From NCBI GenBank assembly GCA_021735645.1, contig JAIPGP010000001.1, forward strand, positions 1 through 64,000: a stretch of DNA of 64,000 nucleotides. The letters run 5' to 3'. The notes under the pieces are model-generated. The model was not told the DNA's origin, did no database searches, and saw only the letters and a program-made list of their open reading frames with translations. Below, in pieces: positions 1-8,388 of the stretch. Both the position numbers and the translations under genes were made by a program. This DNA is from Candidatus Cloacimonadota bacterium. Its GTDB lineage: Bacteria > Cloacimonadota > Cloacimonadia > Cloacimonadales > TCS61. Numbering within the stretch: the stretch's first letter is position 1; each line of letters starts with the position of its first letter.

Positions 1-1
1 T

Positions 2-124
2 CCGATACATTTTGAGAAATGCTTCATAGATGACATTAATCTGCCACACATATGTCAAGAAAATCTGAAAGTGTGCAGTATTATTGATATTATAAAGCAT
101 AAGTTGTTACAGGGGGTAGCGTGA
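2..124 (+). CDS. C-terminal end of an unrecognised gene (partial)
   Basis: This frame is open from the left edge and stops at TGA 122-124, leaving 40 codons of C-terminus. The stop overlaps the ATG of the next gene by one base (TGATG), the usual sign of translational coupling. The peptide has no motif I recognise; it does not look like the missing first half of the PAS domain encoded next. It may be the end of a regulatory gene or, with the following ORF, a frameshifted remnant of one longer gene. The upstream part lies outside the window. Confidence 0.35.
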   Translation, partial: PIHFEKCFIDDINLPHICQENLKVCSIIDIIKHKLLQGVA

Positions 125-534
125 TGTTGAACAGTCTCCGCCTCACGAACGATGAAGATGCAAAAAAATCCTGGACGTCTTTGAATAGCTTGCTGGAAGG
201 TAAAATAGACCGCTTTGAAATGGAATTTAAAATGAAACATAAAGATGGTCACTGGGTAGATATTCTCTCAAGAGCAGATAAAGTGCTGGATAAAAATGGC
301 AAAGCTGTTCGCATTGTGGGTGTGCACCAGGATATTACAGAACTTAAAAAATACCGCGAAAACCTGGAGGAAATGGTAAAACAGCGTACTGAGGACCTGG
401 AAGAGAAGAATGCAGAACTGCAAAGATTTAATAAACTATTTATTGGTAGAGAATTCAGGATAAAAGAGCTGCGGGATGAACTGAAAACATTGAAAGAAAA
501 GCTGGGCAGGTATGAACCGGATTCACTTTATTAG
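124..534 (+). CDS. Truncated PAS-domain protein with C-terminal coiled coil
   Basis: A 136-residue protein, counting from ATG 124; a GTG at 121 is also possible. Residues about 1-80 match only the second half of a PAS_3 fold: the helix before the G strand, then strands G, H and I with KHKDGHW and the closing VGVHQDITE motif. The cofactor-cradling first half is missing and TAA at 100-102 blocks the frame upstream. Residues 80-136 form a charged coiled coil ending in GREFRIKELRDELKTLKEKL, nearly the same tail as the three-PAS protein at 3875-5272. There is no kinase or other output domain. It may be a 5'-truncated remnant or a small signalling adaptor; I favour remnant. Confidence 0.55.
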   Translation: MLNSLRLTNDEDAKKSWTSLNSLLEGKIDRFEMEFKMKHKDGHWVDILSRADKVLDKNGKAVRIVGVHQDITELKKYRENLEEMVKQRTEDLEEKNAELQRFNKLFIGREFRIKELRDELKTLKEKLGRYEPDSLY

Positions 535-667
535 TTAACCGGCAGCAAGTATAAATTTTATCATTTTTACCCCGCTATCTTAGCATACATATTAAACCTG
601 TGAAATTATCTGTCTTTTTGCTTGCCTTCATCAATATTGATTTTTAGTTTGCCAATGGGAGAATATC

Positions 668-2548
668 ATGATTGAAATTGGTGTAAACCGGCTGACAAAA
701 CGCTTTTCAACCAGTCCGGTGTTTACAGAAATCAGCTTTGATATCCAGACTGGCGAAAAGCTGGGTATGGTGGGCAGTAATGGCACTGGCAAAACTACTA
801 TCCTCAAAATCATCTGCGGAGAGGAAAGTGCCGATGCCGGTCAAGTATCGCTGCGGAAAGACTGCTTACTGGGATATCTGCAGCAGGAAGCTGTAGAATA
901 TAATCACAGATCCGTTCGTCAGGTAATCCTGCTGGCTTTTCAGCAGCAACTCCTGAAAGCTGAACAATTGCGACTGATGGAAATTGAACTGGAAAAAGCA
1001 ACTGCTGCAGAATTAGATAAGCTCACCAGGGAGTATGGCAATCTTCAATCTGATTTTGAGCAGCAGGGTGGCTATCAGATAGAAGTGGAACTCGCAAAAA
1101 TATGTACTGGTCTGCAAATACCTCAAGCCATGCAGCTTCAACCTTTTGAGCAGCTTAGCGGTGGCGAGAAGACACGCGTGTTGCTGGCAAAAATACTGCT
1201 GGAAAAACCTGATGTCCTGCTGCTGGACGAGCCGACTAATCACCTTGATATTTCTGCCAGTGAATGGCTGGAAGAATATCTCTCAAACTATGAAGGAGCA
1301 GCCTTGATTATCTCACATGACCGCTATTTCCTGGATAAAACTGTCAGCGGGATCATTGAAATTGAAGCTGGCAGGTCACAAAGGTTCAAGGGAAATTATT
1401 CTGACTATTGCCAGGAAAAAGAACGGCAACTGCTGGCAGATTTTGAGAATTATAAAACCATTCAGAAAAAGATTAAAGCTATGAAAGCAGCAGCGGAACG
1501 CTTCCGCATCTGGGGCAGGATCAATCCGGACAACTCCGCACATTTTGCCCGGGCAAAGAAACTGGAAGCTAAGATAGAAGAGCTGCAGCAAATTGATAAA
1601 CCCGCGGAAAAATATAAGATCAAGATGCAGTTTTCCGGAACAAAAAGATCGGGCAATGAGGTACTGATAGCCGAGAAACTAACCAAACGCTATGGTGAAA
1701 AACTGCTCTTCAAAGATGTTGATTTCAAGCTGAACTATCAAGAAAAATTAGCCTTTATCGGTCAAAACGGCAGTGGAAAATCTACCTTTTTCAGACTGGC
1801 ACTGCAAGAGGAATCTCCTGACTTCGGCAAAATTCGCCTCGGAGCCAGCACGCTTCCCGGGGTTATGGAGCAGGAAATAAAATTTACTGACAGCCAGTCT
1901 ACTGTGATAGACACTTTTCGCGAAGCATTCCCTATGCCGGAAGGTGAAGCACGTAATATTCTGGCAAAATTTCTCTTTCGCCGGGATGATGTTTTCAAGC
2001 AGATAGCCGCCCTTTCCGGTGGCGAAAAAGTGAGACTGCGTATTTGTTTCCTCATGCATAGCAACCTTAATCTCCTGATGCTGGATGAACCGACTAATCA
2101 CCTTGATATTGAATCGCGGGAAATGATTGAAGACGCTCTTGCGCAATTTGACGGCTCCATTCTCTTTATCTCACATGACCGTTATTTCATTAATAAAATT
2201 GCCCAGTCTGTGGTCGCTCTGGAAAATCAAACCCTGAAACGCTATCCGGGTAATTATGAGTTCTATCGTCATAAATCTAAACAAATCCCGCCTGAGCAGC
2301 CTTCTGAACCTGCCACCCTTCCCAAACCTGAAACCCCAAAGAACCGTAAGGTCAACCCTTTGCGAATTGCCCAGCTCGAATCTGAGATCGAAACTGTGGA
2401 AAAGCAGCAAAATTCTCTAAGTGCAGAAATAGAGAAAAACGCTACTGATTATCTGAAATTAATGAAATTGCACCATGAAAAAGCTGAATGTGATATTCTC
2501 CTGGAAGAATTGATCCTGAAATGGGAAAAATTATTGCTAATTGATTAA
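668..2548 (+). CDS. ABC-F family ATPase (Uup/YdiF-like)
   Basis: A 626-residue soluble protein with two ABC cassettes and no membrane segment, which defines the ABC-F family; members act on ribosomes rather than as transporters. Cassette 1 has Walker A GSNGTGKTT (about 36-44), signature LSGGEK (163-168) and LLLDEPTNHLD (184-194). Cassette 2 has GQNGSGKST (365-373), LSGGEK (449-454) and MLDEPTNHLD (471-480). The linker near 240-320 is the charged P-site tRNA-interaction segment. A proline-rich stretch and a C-terminal coiled coil (about 560-626) resemble Uup/YdiF. Start is ATG 668 after GGGAGA. The HD phosphohydrolase begins 12 nt downstream, so co-transcription is likely. Which subfamily, and whether it gives antibiotic protection, cannot be told from sequence alone. 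Confidence 0.93.
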   Translation: MIEIGVNRLTKRFSTSPVFTEISFDIQTGEKLGMVGSNGTGKTTILKIICGEESADAGQVSLRKDCLLGYLQQEAVEYNHRSVRQVILLAFQQQLLKAEQLRLMEIELEKATAAELDKLTREYGNLQSDFEQQGGYQIEVELAKICTGLQIPQAMQLQPFEQLSGGEKTRVLLAKILLEKPDVLLLDEPTNHLDISASEWLEEYLSNYEGAALIISHDRYFLDKTVSGIIEIEAGRSQRFKGNYSDYCQEKERQLLADFENYKTIQKKIKAMKAAAERFRIWGRINPDNSAHFARAKKLEAKIEELQQIDKPAEKYKIKMQFSGTKRSGNEVLIAEKLTKRYGEKLLFKDVDFKLNYQEKLAFIGQNGSGKSTFFRLALQEESPDFGKIRLGASTLPGVMEQEIKFTDSQSTVIDTFREAFPMPEGEARNILAKFLFRRDDVFKQIAALSGGEKVRLRICFLMHSNLNLLMLDEPTNHLDIESREMIEDALAQFDGSILFISHDRYFINKIAQSVVALENQTLKRYPGNYEFYRHKSKQIPPEQPSEPATLPKPETPKNRKVNPLRIAQLESEIETVEKQQNSLSAEIEKNATDYLKLMKLHHEKAECDILLEELILKWEKLLLID

Positions 2549-2560
2549 AAGGAAGTGAGT

Positions 2561-3364
2561 ATGAAAAAATCACCTAAACAAAACAGCCTGGAAAGACAGG
2601 TAAAGAAAAAATTGACCGGAATTTCCTCTGAAATCGCTGAATATCTGTTTATGGATGAAGAAATTCTGGCTTTGCAGGATTATGCCAACATTGTTTCTAT
2701 TAAACGTCTGGGCTTTAATGATCATGGCCCCGTGCACATGCTGAAAGCTACCCTGAATGCCCTCACAATGCTTGACCTGCTGGTGGCTGCCGGTATTGAT
2801 CTGAACCTTAAAACTGAGGGTATCGGAGATAATGAAGATAGCCGGGTAGTGGTACTGATAGCTACTCTGCTCCATGATATCGGTATGACAGTCTCTCGTG
2901 AAAAACATGAATTTATGGGGGTTAATCTGGCTCTGCCTATTATCAACCGAATCCTGGAAAATTTCTACTTTACCAATATGACAAAGCGGGTAATCCTGCG
3001 GTCTATCATCCTGGAAGGAATTCTGGGGCACATGGCTACTCAGAAAATTCAATCACTGGAAGCAGGATTGGTATTAATTGGCGATGGCTGCGATATGGAG
3101 CAGGGACGTGCGCGCATTTCTCTTAAACTGGCAGACATTGCCAGACGTGGCGATATTCACCGTTATTCTTCCAGCGCCATTACAAAAGTCAAAATCATTC
3201 CAGGAGTGATCAGACCCGTGAAAATCGAAGTTCAAATGGCTGAATCTGTCGGTTTCTTCCAGATTGAGGAAGTTCTTTATCCCAAAATCCTTTCCAGTCC
3301 CGTTAAAAAATATATAGAACTAACTGCCGGAGTGACAGGCAGGGAGATGAAGCAGTATTTATAA
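2561..3364 (+). CDS. HD-domain metal-dependent phosphohydrolase
   Basis: A 267-residue protein from ATG 2561, which sits 7 nt after AAGGAAG; a GTG two codons earlier is the alternative. The HD-superfamily metal ligands are visible: HGPVH near residues 55-59, LLHDIGM with the HD pair near 105-106, and a further His in REKHEF near 116, followed by an Asp in GDGCDM. The family hydrolyses phosphate esters, often nucleotides, using two metal ions; the substrate here is unknown. The C-terminal third (about 190-267) has no motif I recognise. It follows the ABC-F gene by 12 nt and precedes the HAD phosphatase by 10 nt, so the three likely form one operon. Confidence 0.8.
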   Translation: MKKSPKQNSLERQVKKKLTGISSEIAEYLFMDEEILALQDYANIVSIKRLGFNDHGPVHMLKATLNALTMLDLLVAAGIDLNLKTEGIGDNEDSRVVVLIATLLHDIGMTVSREKHEFMGVNLALPIINRILENFYFTNMTKRVILRSIILEGILGHMATQKIQSLEAGLVLIGDGCDMEQGRARISLKLADIARRGDIHRYSSSAITKVKIIPGVIRPVKIEVQMAESVGFFQIEEVLYPKILSSPVKKYIELTAGVTGREMKQYL

Positions 3365-3374
3365 AGGAGGAAAT

Positions 3375-3878
3375 ATGGAAATTTATATTTTAAAACCCGC
3401 CTTATTTCTTGATCTGGATGACACAATCCGCTACAGCAAATCTGGCGGATTTGTCTCCAGCCCCGAAGATATTGCTCTGTTTGAAGACGTGGAAGAGATC
3501 ATCTGGAATTATAAAAATGAAGGCTTTCTGATCTGTGGTATCACTAATCAGGGCGGTGTAGCTTTCGGTCACAAAACAATTGCGGATAATGAAGCAGAAT
3601 TGCAGCAGACCCGCAGCCTTTTTGACCATGACCCTTTTGATATGATCATGTCCTGCTACAGCATGCCAGGTGGTAAAGTGCAGCCCTATAATCACCGCTC
3701 GCTGCTCAGAAAACCTGATATCGGCATGCTGGTGCAATGCGAACTGCAAGCCTTTCAGGAAGGAATTATCATCGACTGGACTAAAAGTATTATGGTCGGA
3801 GATAGAGATACCGATGAGCTATGTGCCGGAAATGCCGGTATCCCGTTCTATTGGGCAGATAGTTTTTTCTTTCGCTAA
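3375..3878 (+). CDS. HAD-superfamily phosphatase (HisB-N/GmhB-like)
   Basis: A 167-residue protein carrying all HAD motifs. Motif I is FLDLDDT with the nucleophile and acid/base Asp near residues 12-16, motif II is the Thr in GITNQGG (about 57), motif III is a Lys in the LLRKPDIGM region, and motif IV is VGDRDTDELCAGNAG. The order and small cap match the HAD-IIIA group of small-molecule phosphatases such as histidinol-phosphatase and heptose-bisphosphatase, but no zinc-loop cysteine cluster like that of GmhB is present. Start ATG 3375 has a strong AAAGGAGG site. Its stop TAA overlaps by four bases the stop of the convergent PAS gene. The substrate is not determinable. Confidence 0.85.
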   Translation: MEIYILKPALFLDLDDTIRYSKSGGFVSSPEDIALFEDVEEIIWNYKNEGFLICGITNQGGVAFGHKTIADNEAELQQTRSLFDHDPFDMIMSCYSMPGGKVQPYNHRSLLRKPDIGMLVQCELQAFQEGIIIDWTKSIMVGDRDTDELCAGNAGIPFYWADSFFFR

Positions 3879-5272
3879 TGCATCTCTTCAAATATAATTA
3901 ATTTCTCTTTAAGTTCCTTGATCTCATCACGCAGTTCTTTAATTCTGAATTCTCTGGTAACCATCACAGAAAACTGATGATTAAGTTCATTGTATTTCTT
4001 CTGGATCTCTGCGGTCTTTTCTTCCACAAGCTCAGCCAGTTTATCCCGATGCTGCCGCAGTTCATTCTCCACCCTTTTCCTGTCTGTGATATCAATGATA
4101 GACACATAAACCTTCTCCCAGCTATCTTCGTAACCCGGAGCTATATTTACCGTTAATTCCACATTTATCACTCTGCCAGTTAAAGTTTTTTCCTCGGTTT
4201 CCATTATATAGGATGTGCCTTTTTCATATAGACTGCAGATTTCATCTTTCACTGTTGGCAGAGTTTCTTCGCAGAATATCTTATTCAGAGAAATCATAAA
4301 TTCTTCATTTGAACTGGCTTCAAAAATCTGCAATGTCTTTTTATTTACCTGTACAATTTTCACCATATCAACACACTTATAAAGCTCCTGCAGATTATTA
4401 TCAAAAAAAGATCGTAAATCCCTGCTGTCTTCTTTTGGTAAACTGTCCAGATATTGCTTTAAATCAGAAAAATCTTCTTCCCATAACGATACGGGCGAAT
4501 TCTCAAACAAGCTGCGAAACTGCCTCTCATTATCCTGAAGTTTCTGCAATAATAGATTCCTGTCGCTGAGATCCTGGATAAACACAAACTCATATTCCTC
4601 ACCGGCAAATTCCTGATGATGCATCATTAACCCTGCCGGAAAACGCTCTCCACTTTTCCGGATAAGCTCTATATCAAAATCCTGAAACTTCTCCCTTTTC
4701 TGTTTCTCCCAGAATTCAGCCTTTGTCTCCAGATATTCTTCAGGGATCAGCCTCTCCCAGTCAAAATTGATCAATTGCTCTCTGCTGAAACCCAGCATCT
4801 TACAACCGTAATCATTCACATAAAGCATCTCATGATCTTTATTAAGCCAAAAAGTGCCTATATGCGCATACATCAAAGAATATTTAAATAGATTCAAAAC
4901 ATTTTCATTTACTTTACATTCAGTGATATTTCTGCCGGTACCTACCAATTCGCGCAATCTCCCATCATCACTAAAAAGACCCTTCACATTCCAGTCCAGC
5001 CAGATAGTTCTTTCGTCAATTATTATTCTTTCTTCAAAATTTGCTGCACTGCTGTCTTGACTTAAGCCTGCCAGTTTTGCTTTCACACTTTCAATATCAT
5101 CTGACAACACATTAGCAAAAAGCATTGTCCCCTCCAAATCACTGAAAGGCACTCCAAAGGTGTCACAATATGATCTATTAGCATAAATTATCTGATATTC
5201 TGAATCTGTGATAACCACCAAATCCTCTGGATTCTCAATAATATTAAGGTAATTACGGTCTGTGCTCCTCAT
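3875..5272 (-). CDS. Triple-PAS sensory protein without output domain
   Basis: A 465-residue soluble protein with three PAS modules. PAS1 (about 8-115) ends in VGTGRNITE. PAS2 (about 125-240) has the typical YVNDYGCKMLGFSREQL and closes with FIQDLSDR. A more divergent PAS3 (about 250-405) closes with VSIIDITDRK. A coiled coil of about 55 residues follows, ending in REFRIKELRDEIKELKEKL. No histidine kinase, GGDEF, phosphatase or DNA-binding domain follows, so it must signal by binding a partner, perhaps through the coiled coil. Upstream is a -35-like TTGACA (5336-5341, minus strand) without a clear -10. It converges on the HAD gene and diverges from the NtrC-type regulator, which may or may not be a partner. 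Confidence 0.8.
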   Translation of the reverse strand: MRSTDRNYLNIIENPEDLVVITDSEYQIIYANRSYCDTFGVPFSDLEGTMLFANVLSDDIESVKAKLAGLSQDSSAANFEERIIIDERTIWLDWNVKGLFSDDGRLRELVGTGRNITECKVNENVLNLFKYSLMYAHIGTFWLNKDHEMLYVNDYGCKMLGFSREQLINFDWERLIPEEYLETKAEFWEKQKREKFQDFDIELIRKSGERFPAGLMMHHQEFAGEEYEFVFIQDLSDRNLLLQKLQDNERQFRSLFENSPVSLWEEDFSDLKQYLDSLPKEDSRDLRSFFDNNLQELYKCVDMVKIVQVNKKTLQIFEASSNEEFMISLNKIFCEETLPTVKDEICSLYEKGTSYIMETEEKTLTGRVINVELTVNIAPGYEDSWEKVYVSIIDITDRKRVENELRQHRDKLAELVEEKTAEIQKKYNELNHQFSVMVTREFRIKELRDEIKELKEKLIIFEEMH

Positions 5273-5398
5273 TACTTTTACCTCATCTTCTTCTTATTAT
5301 ATACCCAGACAATTTATTTTATTTTATTGTAACACTGTCAAATTTTTTTATTATTTCTGCAATACTTGCCTGCACTGTTCAATTACGTACACTTTTTG

Positions 5399-5428
5399 TT
5401 GACGGATTTTACCCCGATTCTGTATAAA
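5399..5428 (+). promoter_or_regulatory. Sigma70-type promoter for the NtrC/kinase pair
   Basis: TTGACG (5399-5404) and TATAAA (5423-5428) are separated by 18 nt. The predicted transcript begins about 42 nt before ATG 5477. A ribosome site AAGGAG precedes the start codon. The elements are close to consensus; activity is inferred. Confidence 0.55.
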
Positions 5429-5476
5429 GGTTACGCTGGTTGTATTTCTGGTTATTATTTATTTTAAGGAGTTCAG

Positions 5477-6853
5477 ATGATTGATAATACAGCAAAAATA
5501 CTCGTTGTTGATGACAATGAAGACATCCTCTTCAGCCTCAAGCTTTTGCTCAAAAACCAGGTGGGTAAAATTATCCTCGAAAAAGACCCTGCTCAAATTC
5601 CCCGCCTTCTGGAAAATGAAGACTTTGATATTATCCTTCTGGATATGAATTTTACCAAAGACTCGATTAGCGGTCAGGAAGGCTTTTACTGGCTGGATAG
5701 AATCCTTGAGATCAATCCGGAAAATATTGTCATCTTTATCACTGCTTATGGTGATGTGGAACGCGCTGTGCAGGCTATTCGACGCGGTGCTGTTGATTTT
5801 GTCCTCAAACCCTGGCAAAATGAAAAACTGCTCGCTACGCTCTCAGCAACTCTCAAACTTAAAAAATCTCGCCAGGAAAATGACTTGCTACGCTCTCAGC
5901 AAAAAGAACTCTCCTCCACCATTGATCAACCTTTCCGCGATTTTATCGGTCATTCCCAACCCATGCAGGAAGTCTTTAATACTATATCCAAAGTTGCCGG
6001 TACGGATGCTAATATCCTCATCCTCGGAGAAAACGGCACCGGTAAAGAACTGGTTGCCAGAGCTCTGCATCGCAATTCACCCCGCAAAGACCGGATTTTC
6101 CTCGCTGTTGACCTGGGTGCTATCACTGAAACTCTCTTTGAAAGTGAACTCTTCGGACACACAAAAGGTGCCTTCACTGACGCCAAAACCAGCAAGCCCG
6201 GACGCTTTGAAGTCGCTGACCACGGTTCCATATTTCTGGATGAAATCGGCAACCTCTCGCTGCCTCTGCAGGCAAAGCTGCTCACCGTTATCGAACGCCG
6301 TCAGGTTACACGCGTAGGTGCAAATCATCCTGTCCCGGTTGATGTCCGCCTCATCTGTGCCACTAATATGCCACTTTATCAGATGGTTACCGAAAATAAC
6401 TTCCGCCGCGATCTGCTATACCGCATAAACACAGTTGAAATCAAAATCCCGCCGCTACGTGACCGCATTGATGACATCAAACCGTTGGTTGAACATTTCC
6501 TACCCAAAATTGCCCTCAGATATAAAAAAGATATTAAGTCAATCAGCAGTCAGGCACTAAAAAAACTGCAAGCCTACACCTGGCTGGGAAATGTTCGCGA
6601 ATTGCAACACGCCCTCGAAAGAGCAGTTATATTAAGCGACAGCCAGATATTGCAGCCAGATAATTTCATCCTCTCACCCACAGACCAGCATCAGGAAGAA
6701 ATTGGCATAGATAGTTTCAATATCGAAGATGTAGAAAAATCTCTAATCCAAAAAGTGATGCGCCAGAAAAGCGGCAATATCAGCGCTGCTGCCAAAGAAC
6801 TCGGTCTCACCAGAGCATCACTCTATAGAAGGTTAAAAAGATATGATCTATAA
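5477..6853 (+). CDS. NtrC-family sigma54-dependent response regulator
   Basis: A 458-residue protein with the three NtrC-class domains. The receiver (about 6-125) has DD near 12-13, phospho-acceptor Asp56 in LLDMNF and a conserved Lys in LKPW. The AAA+ domain (about 150-385) has Walker A GENGTGKE, the sigma54-contact loop as GAFTDA (a common variant of GAFTGA), Walker B GSIFLDEIGNL and the arginine-rich sensor region. The Fis-type helix-turn-helix is at the end (NISAAAKELGLTRASLYRR). It activates sigma54 RNA polymerase from upstream sites when phosphorylated. Its stop overlaps the kinase start by 11 nt. The next operon, convergent with this pair, has a sigma54 promoter and is the obvious candidate target. 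Confidence 0.95.
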   Translation: MIDNTAKILVVDDNEDILFSLKLLLKNQVGKIILEKDPAQIPRLLENEDFDIILLDMNFTKDSISGQEGFYWLDRILEINPENIVIFITAYGDVERAVQAIRRGAVDFVLKPWQNEKLLATLSATLKLKKSRQENDLLRSQQKELSSTIDQPFRDFIGHSQPMQEVFNTISKVAGTDANILILGENGTGKELVARALHRNSPRKDRIFLAVDLGAITETLFESELFGHTKGAFTDAKTSKPGRFEVADHGSIFLDEIGNLSLPLQAKLLTVIERRQVTRVGANHPVPVDVRLICATNMPLYQMVTENNFRRDLLYRINTVEIKIPPLRDRIDDIKPLVEHFLPKIALRYKKDIKSISSQALKKLQAYTWLGNVRELQHALERAVILSDSQILQPDNFILSPTDQHQEEIGIDSFNIEDVEKSLIQKVMRQKSGNISAAAKELGLTRASLYRRLKRYDL

Positions 6854-8198
6854 AAATTTTAAACTCAACTGTATTTTCCGGCTTTTAATGATTTCCGGTA
6901 ATCTCTTTCTGATTTATTATTCTGCCAGTCAACTCGGCTACCACATTACTCCTATCCTGCTTATAATAACATCTATCATCCAGTTCGTATCACTTTTTAA
7001 CTATATCCAGAAAATAAATCTCTATCTCACCACTTTCCTCGAATCTATCCGCTATGCCGATTTCTCGCGATCCTTCCAGATCGATGGACTCGGCTCTAAA
7101 TATGATGAACTTAAAGCGGTATTTAATCTCGTAATCAATGACTTCCAGAAAATCCGCTCCGATAAAGAGGAAAATTATCACTACCTTCAAAATGTTATCC
7201 AGCACATCGGCATCGGGCTGGTTGCTTTCACCTCAGAAGGCGATCTGGAAATGATCAATAACTCCGCTAAAAAACTGCTCCAGGTGCATCGACTCAAGAA
7301 CCTTTCGGAACTGGCTGCTATTAACGAAAAACTGCCTTATACTCTTCTTTCGCTCAAATCCGGGGACCGCACCCTTATCCCCATCAACAATAATGACAGT
7401 ATCCTTCAACTTGCCATGTATGCTACTGAATTCAAACTGCGTGACCGCGCGATAAAACTCGTCTCGCTCCAGAATATCCAAAGTGAACTGGAAGAACAGG
7501 AAATGGCTGCCTGGCAGAAACTCATCAGCGTTCTCACCCATGAAATCATGAATTCCATTACACCGATTGCCTCACTCTCTGCCACTGTAAATCACCTGCT
7601 CAACGAAAAAAAAGATAAAAACAATAATCCTATACCCATTGATAATGAAACTATTGACGATATCCGCAGCTCGCTGAGCACTATCAATAAACGCTCTACC
7701 GGATTAATTCATTTTGTGGAATCATACCGCAGCCTTACTAAAATCCCCAAACCAAAGTTTGCTATTGTCCCCGTAAACAATATCTTCCTGAATATACATA
7801 ACCTGCTTGATGAAGATATAAAAACCAGAAATATCCGCTTCAACTCTAAGATCAACCCCTATTCTCTGGAACTGACTGTTGACCAGGAACAAATTGAACA
7901 AGTCCTGCTAAATATGATCAAAAACTCCGTCCACGCCGTTGCTGAATGTGATGATCCCCACATCGAACTCAAAGCCTTTCTGGATATCCGCGGACGCATT
8001 GCTATCCAGATAACGGATAATGGTGCCGGCATCCTCAAAGATGTTATTGATAAAATCTTCATCCCCTTCTTTACTACAAAATCAAACGGCTCCGGCATAG
8101 GTCTCAGCCTCTCCAGACAGATCATGCGAATCCACGGCGGCTCCATCTCTGTTGATTCCACACCCTACGTCTCCACCACCTTCACTCTCAAATTCTAA
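6843..8198 (+). CDS. NtrY-like membrane sensor histidine kinase
   Basis: A 451-residue kinase. Two hydrophobic helices lie near residues 8-28 and 35-55 with almost no periplasmic loop, then a HAMP/PAS-like linker (about 60-215). The catalytic core has H-box HEIMNSITPIASL (His near 234), N-box NMIKNSVHAV, G1 DNGAGI, F-box FFTTK and G2 GSGIGLSLS. The lack of a large external domain suggests it senses a membrane or internal signal. The gene overlaps the regulator by 11 nt and so is its cognate partner. Unlike most kinase-regulator pairs, the regulator comes first, as in many NtrY/NtrX-type pairs of the FCB group and delta-proteobacteria. Confidence 0.92.
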   Translation: MIYKNFKLNCIFRLLMISGNLFLIYYSASQLGYHITPILLIITSIIQFVSLFNYIQKINLYLTTFLESIRYADFSRSFQIDGLGSKYDELKAVFNLVINDFQKIRSDKEENYHYLQNVIQHIGIGLVAFTSEGDLEMINNSAKKLLQVHRLKNLSELAAINEKLPYTLLSLKSGDRTLIPINNNDSILQLAMYATEFKLRDRAIKLVSLQNIQSELEEQEMAAWQKLISVLTHEIMNSITPIASLSATVNHLLNEKKDKNNNPIPIDNETIDDIRSSLSTINKRSTGLIHFVESYRSLTKIPKPKFAIVPVNNIFLNIHNLLDEDIKTRNIRFNSKINPYSLELTVDQEQIEQVLLNMIKNSVHAVAECDDPHIELKAFLDIRGRIAIQITDNGAGILKDVIDKIFIPFFTTKSNGSGIGLSLSRQIMRIHGGSISVDSTPYVSTTFTLKF

Positions 8199-8272
8199 AC
8201 GACCCCCCCTCCTCCTCTTTTTCCAAGTAGATTTCTCACTCAATAACAAAGCCCAATCGCAGCTGGTTTACA

Positions 8273-8308
8273 GTGTCCACTAAGTCCGCTTTGTCCGCTG
8301 CGTCCACT
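8273..8308. repeat. 9-nt tandem repeat, locus A (4 units)
   Basis: Four tandem units of NNGTCCRCT lie between the convergent kinase and outer-membrane-factor genes, just beyond the minus-strand terminator. The same unit recurs at 41791-41833 and 63747-63782. The NNG part varies (GTG, AAG, TTG, GCG) while TCCRCT is kept. Confidence 0.7.
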
Positions 8309-8314
8309 ATGCTC

Positions 8315-8350
8315 AAAAAAAAATCCCGGCAGCTATTGGGAGCTGCCGGG
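8315..8350 (-). terminator. Rho-independent terminator of the 15-gene transporter operon
   Basis: On the minus strand a GC-rich stem CCCGGCAGCT / AGCTGCCGGG (10 bp, 6-nt loop) is followed by ATTTTTTTTT. It lies 39 nt past the stop of the outer-membrane factor, the last gene of the operon. Confidence 0.92.
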
Positions 8351-8388
8351 GATCCACTCGGAGGTGAGTTAGATCAATTATAAATTTT

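Noticed and set aside
3402-3749. Long frames opposite or out of phase with clear genes (here and throughout, for example within the HAD, ABC-F and permease genes)
   Set aside because: They lie fully inside well-supported genes, lack family motifs and ribosome sites, and have the composition of shadow frames.
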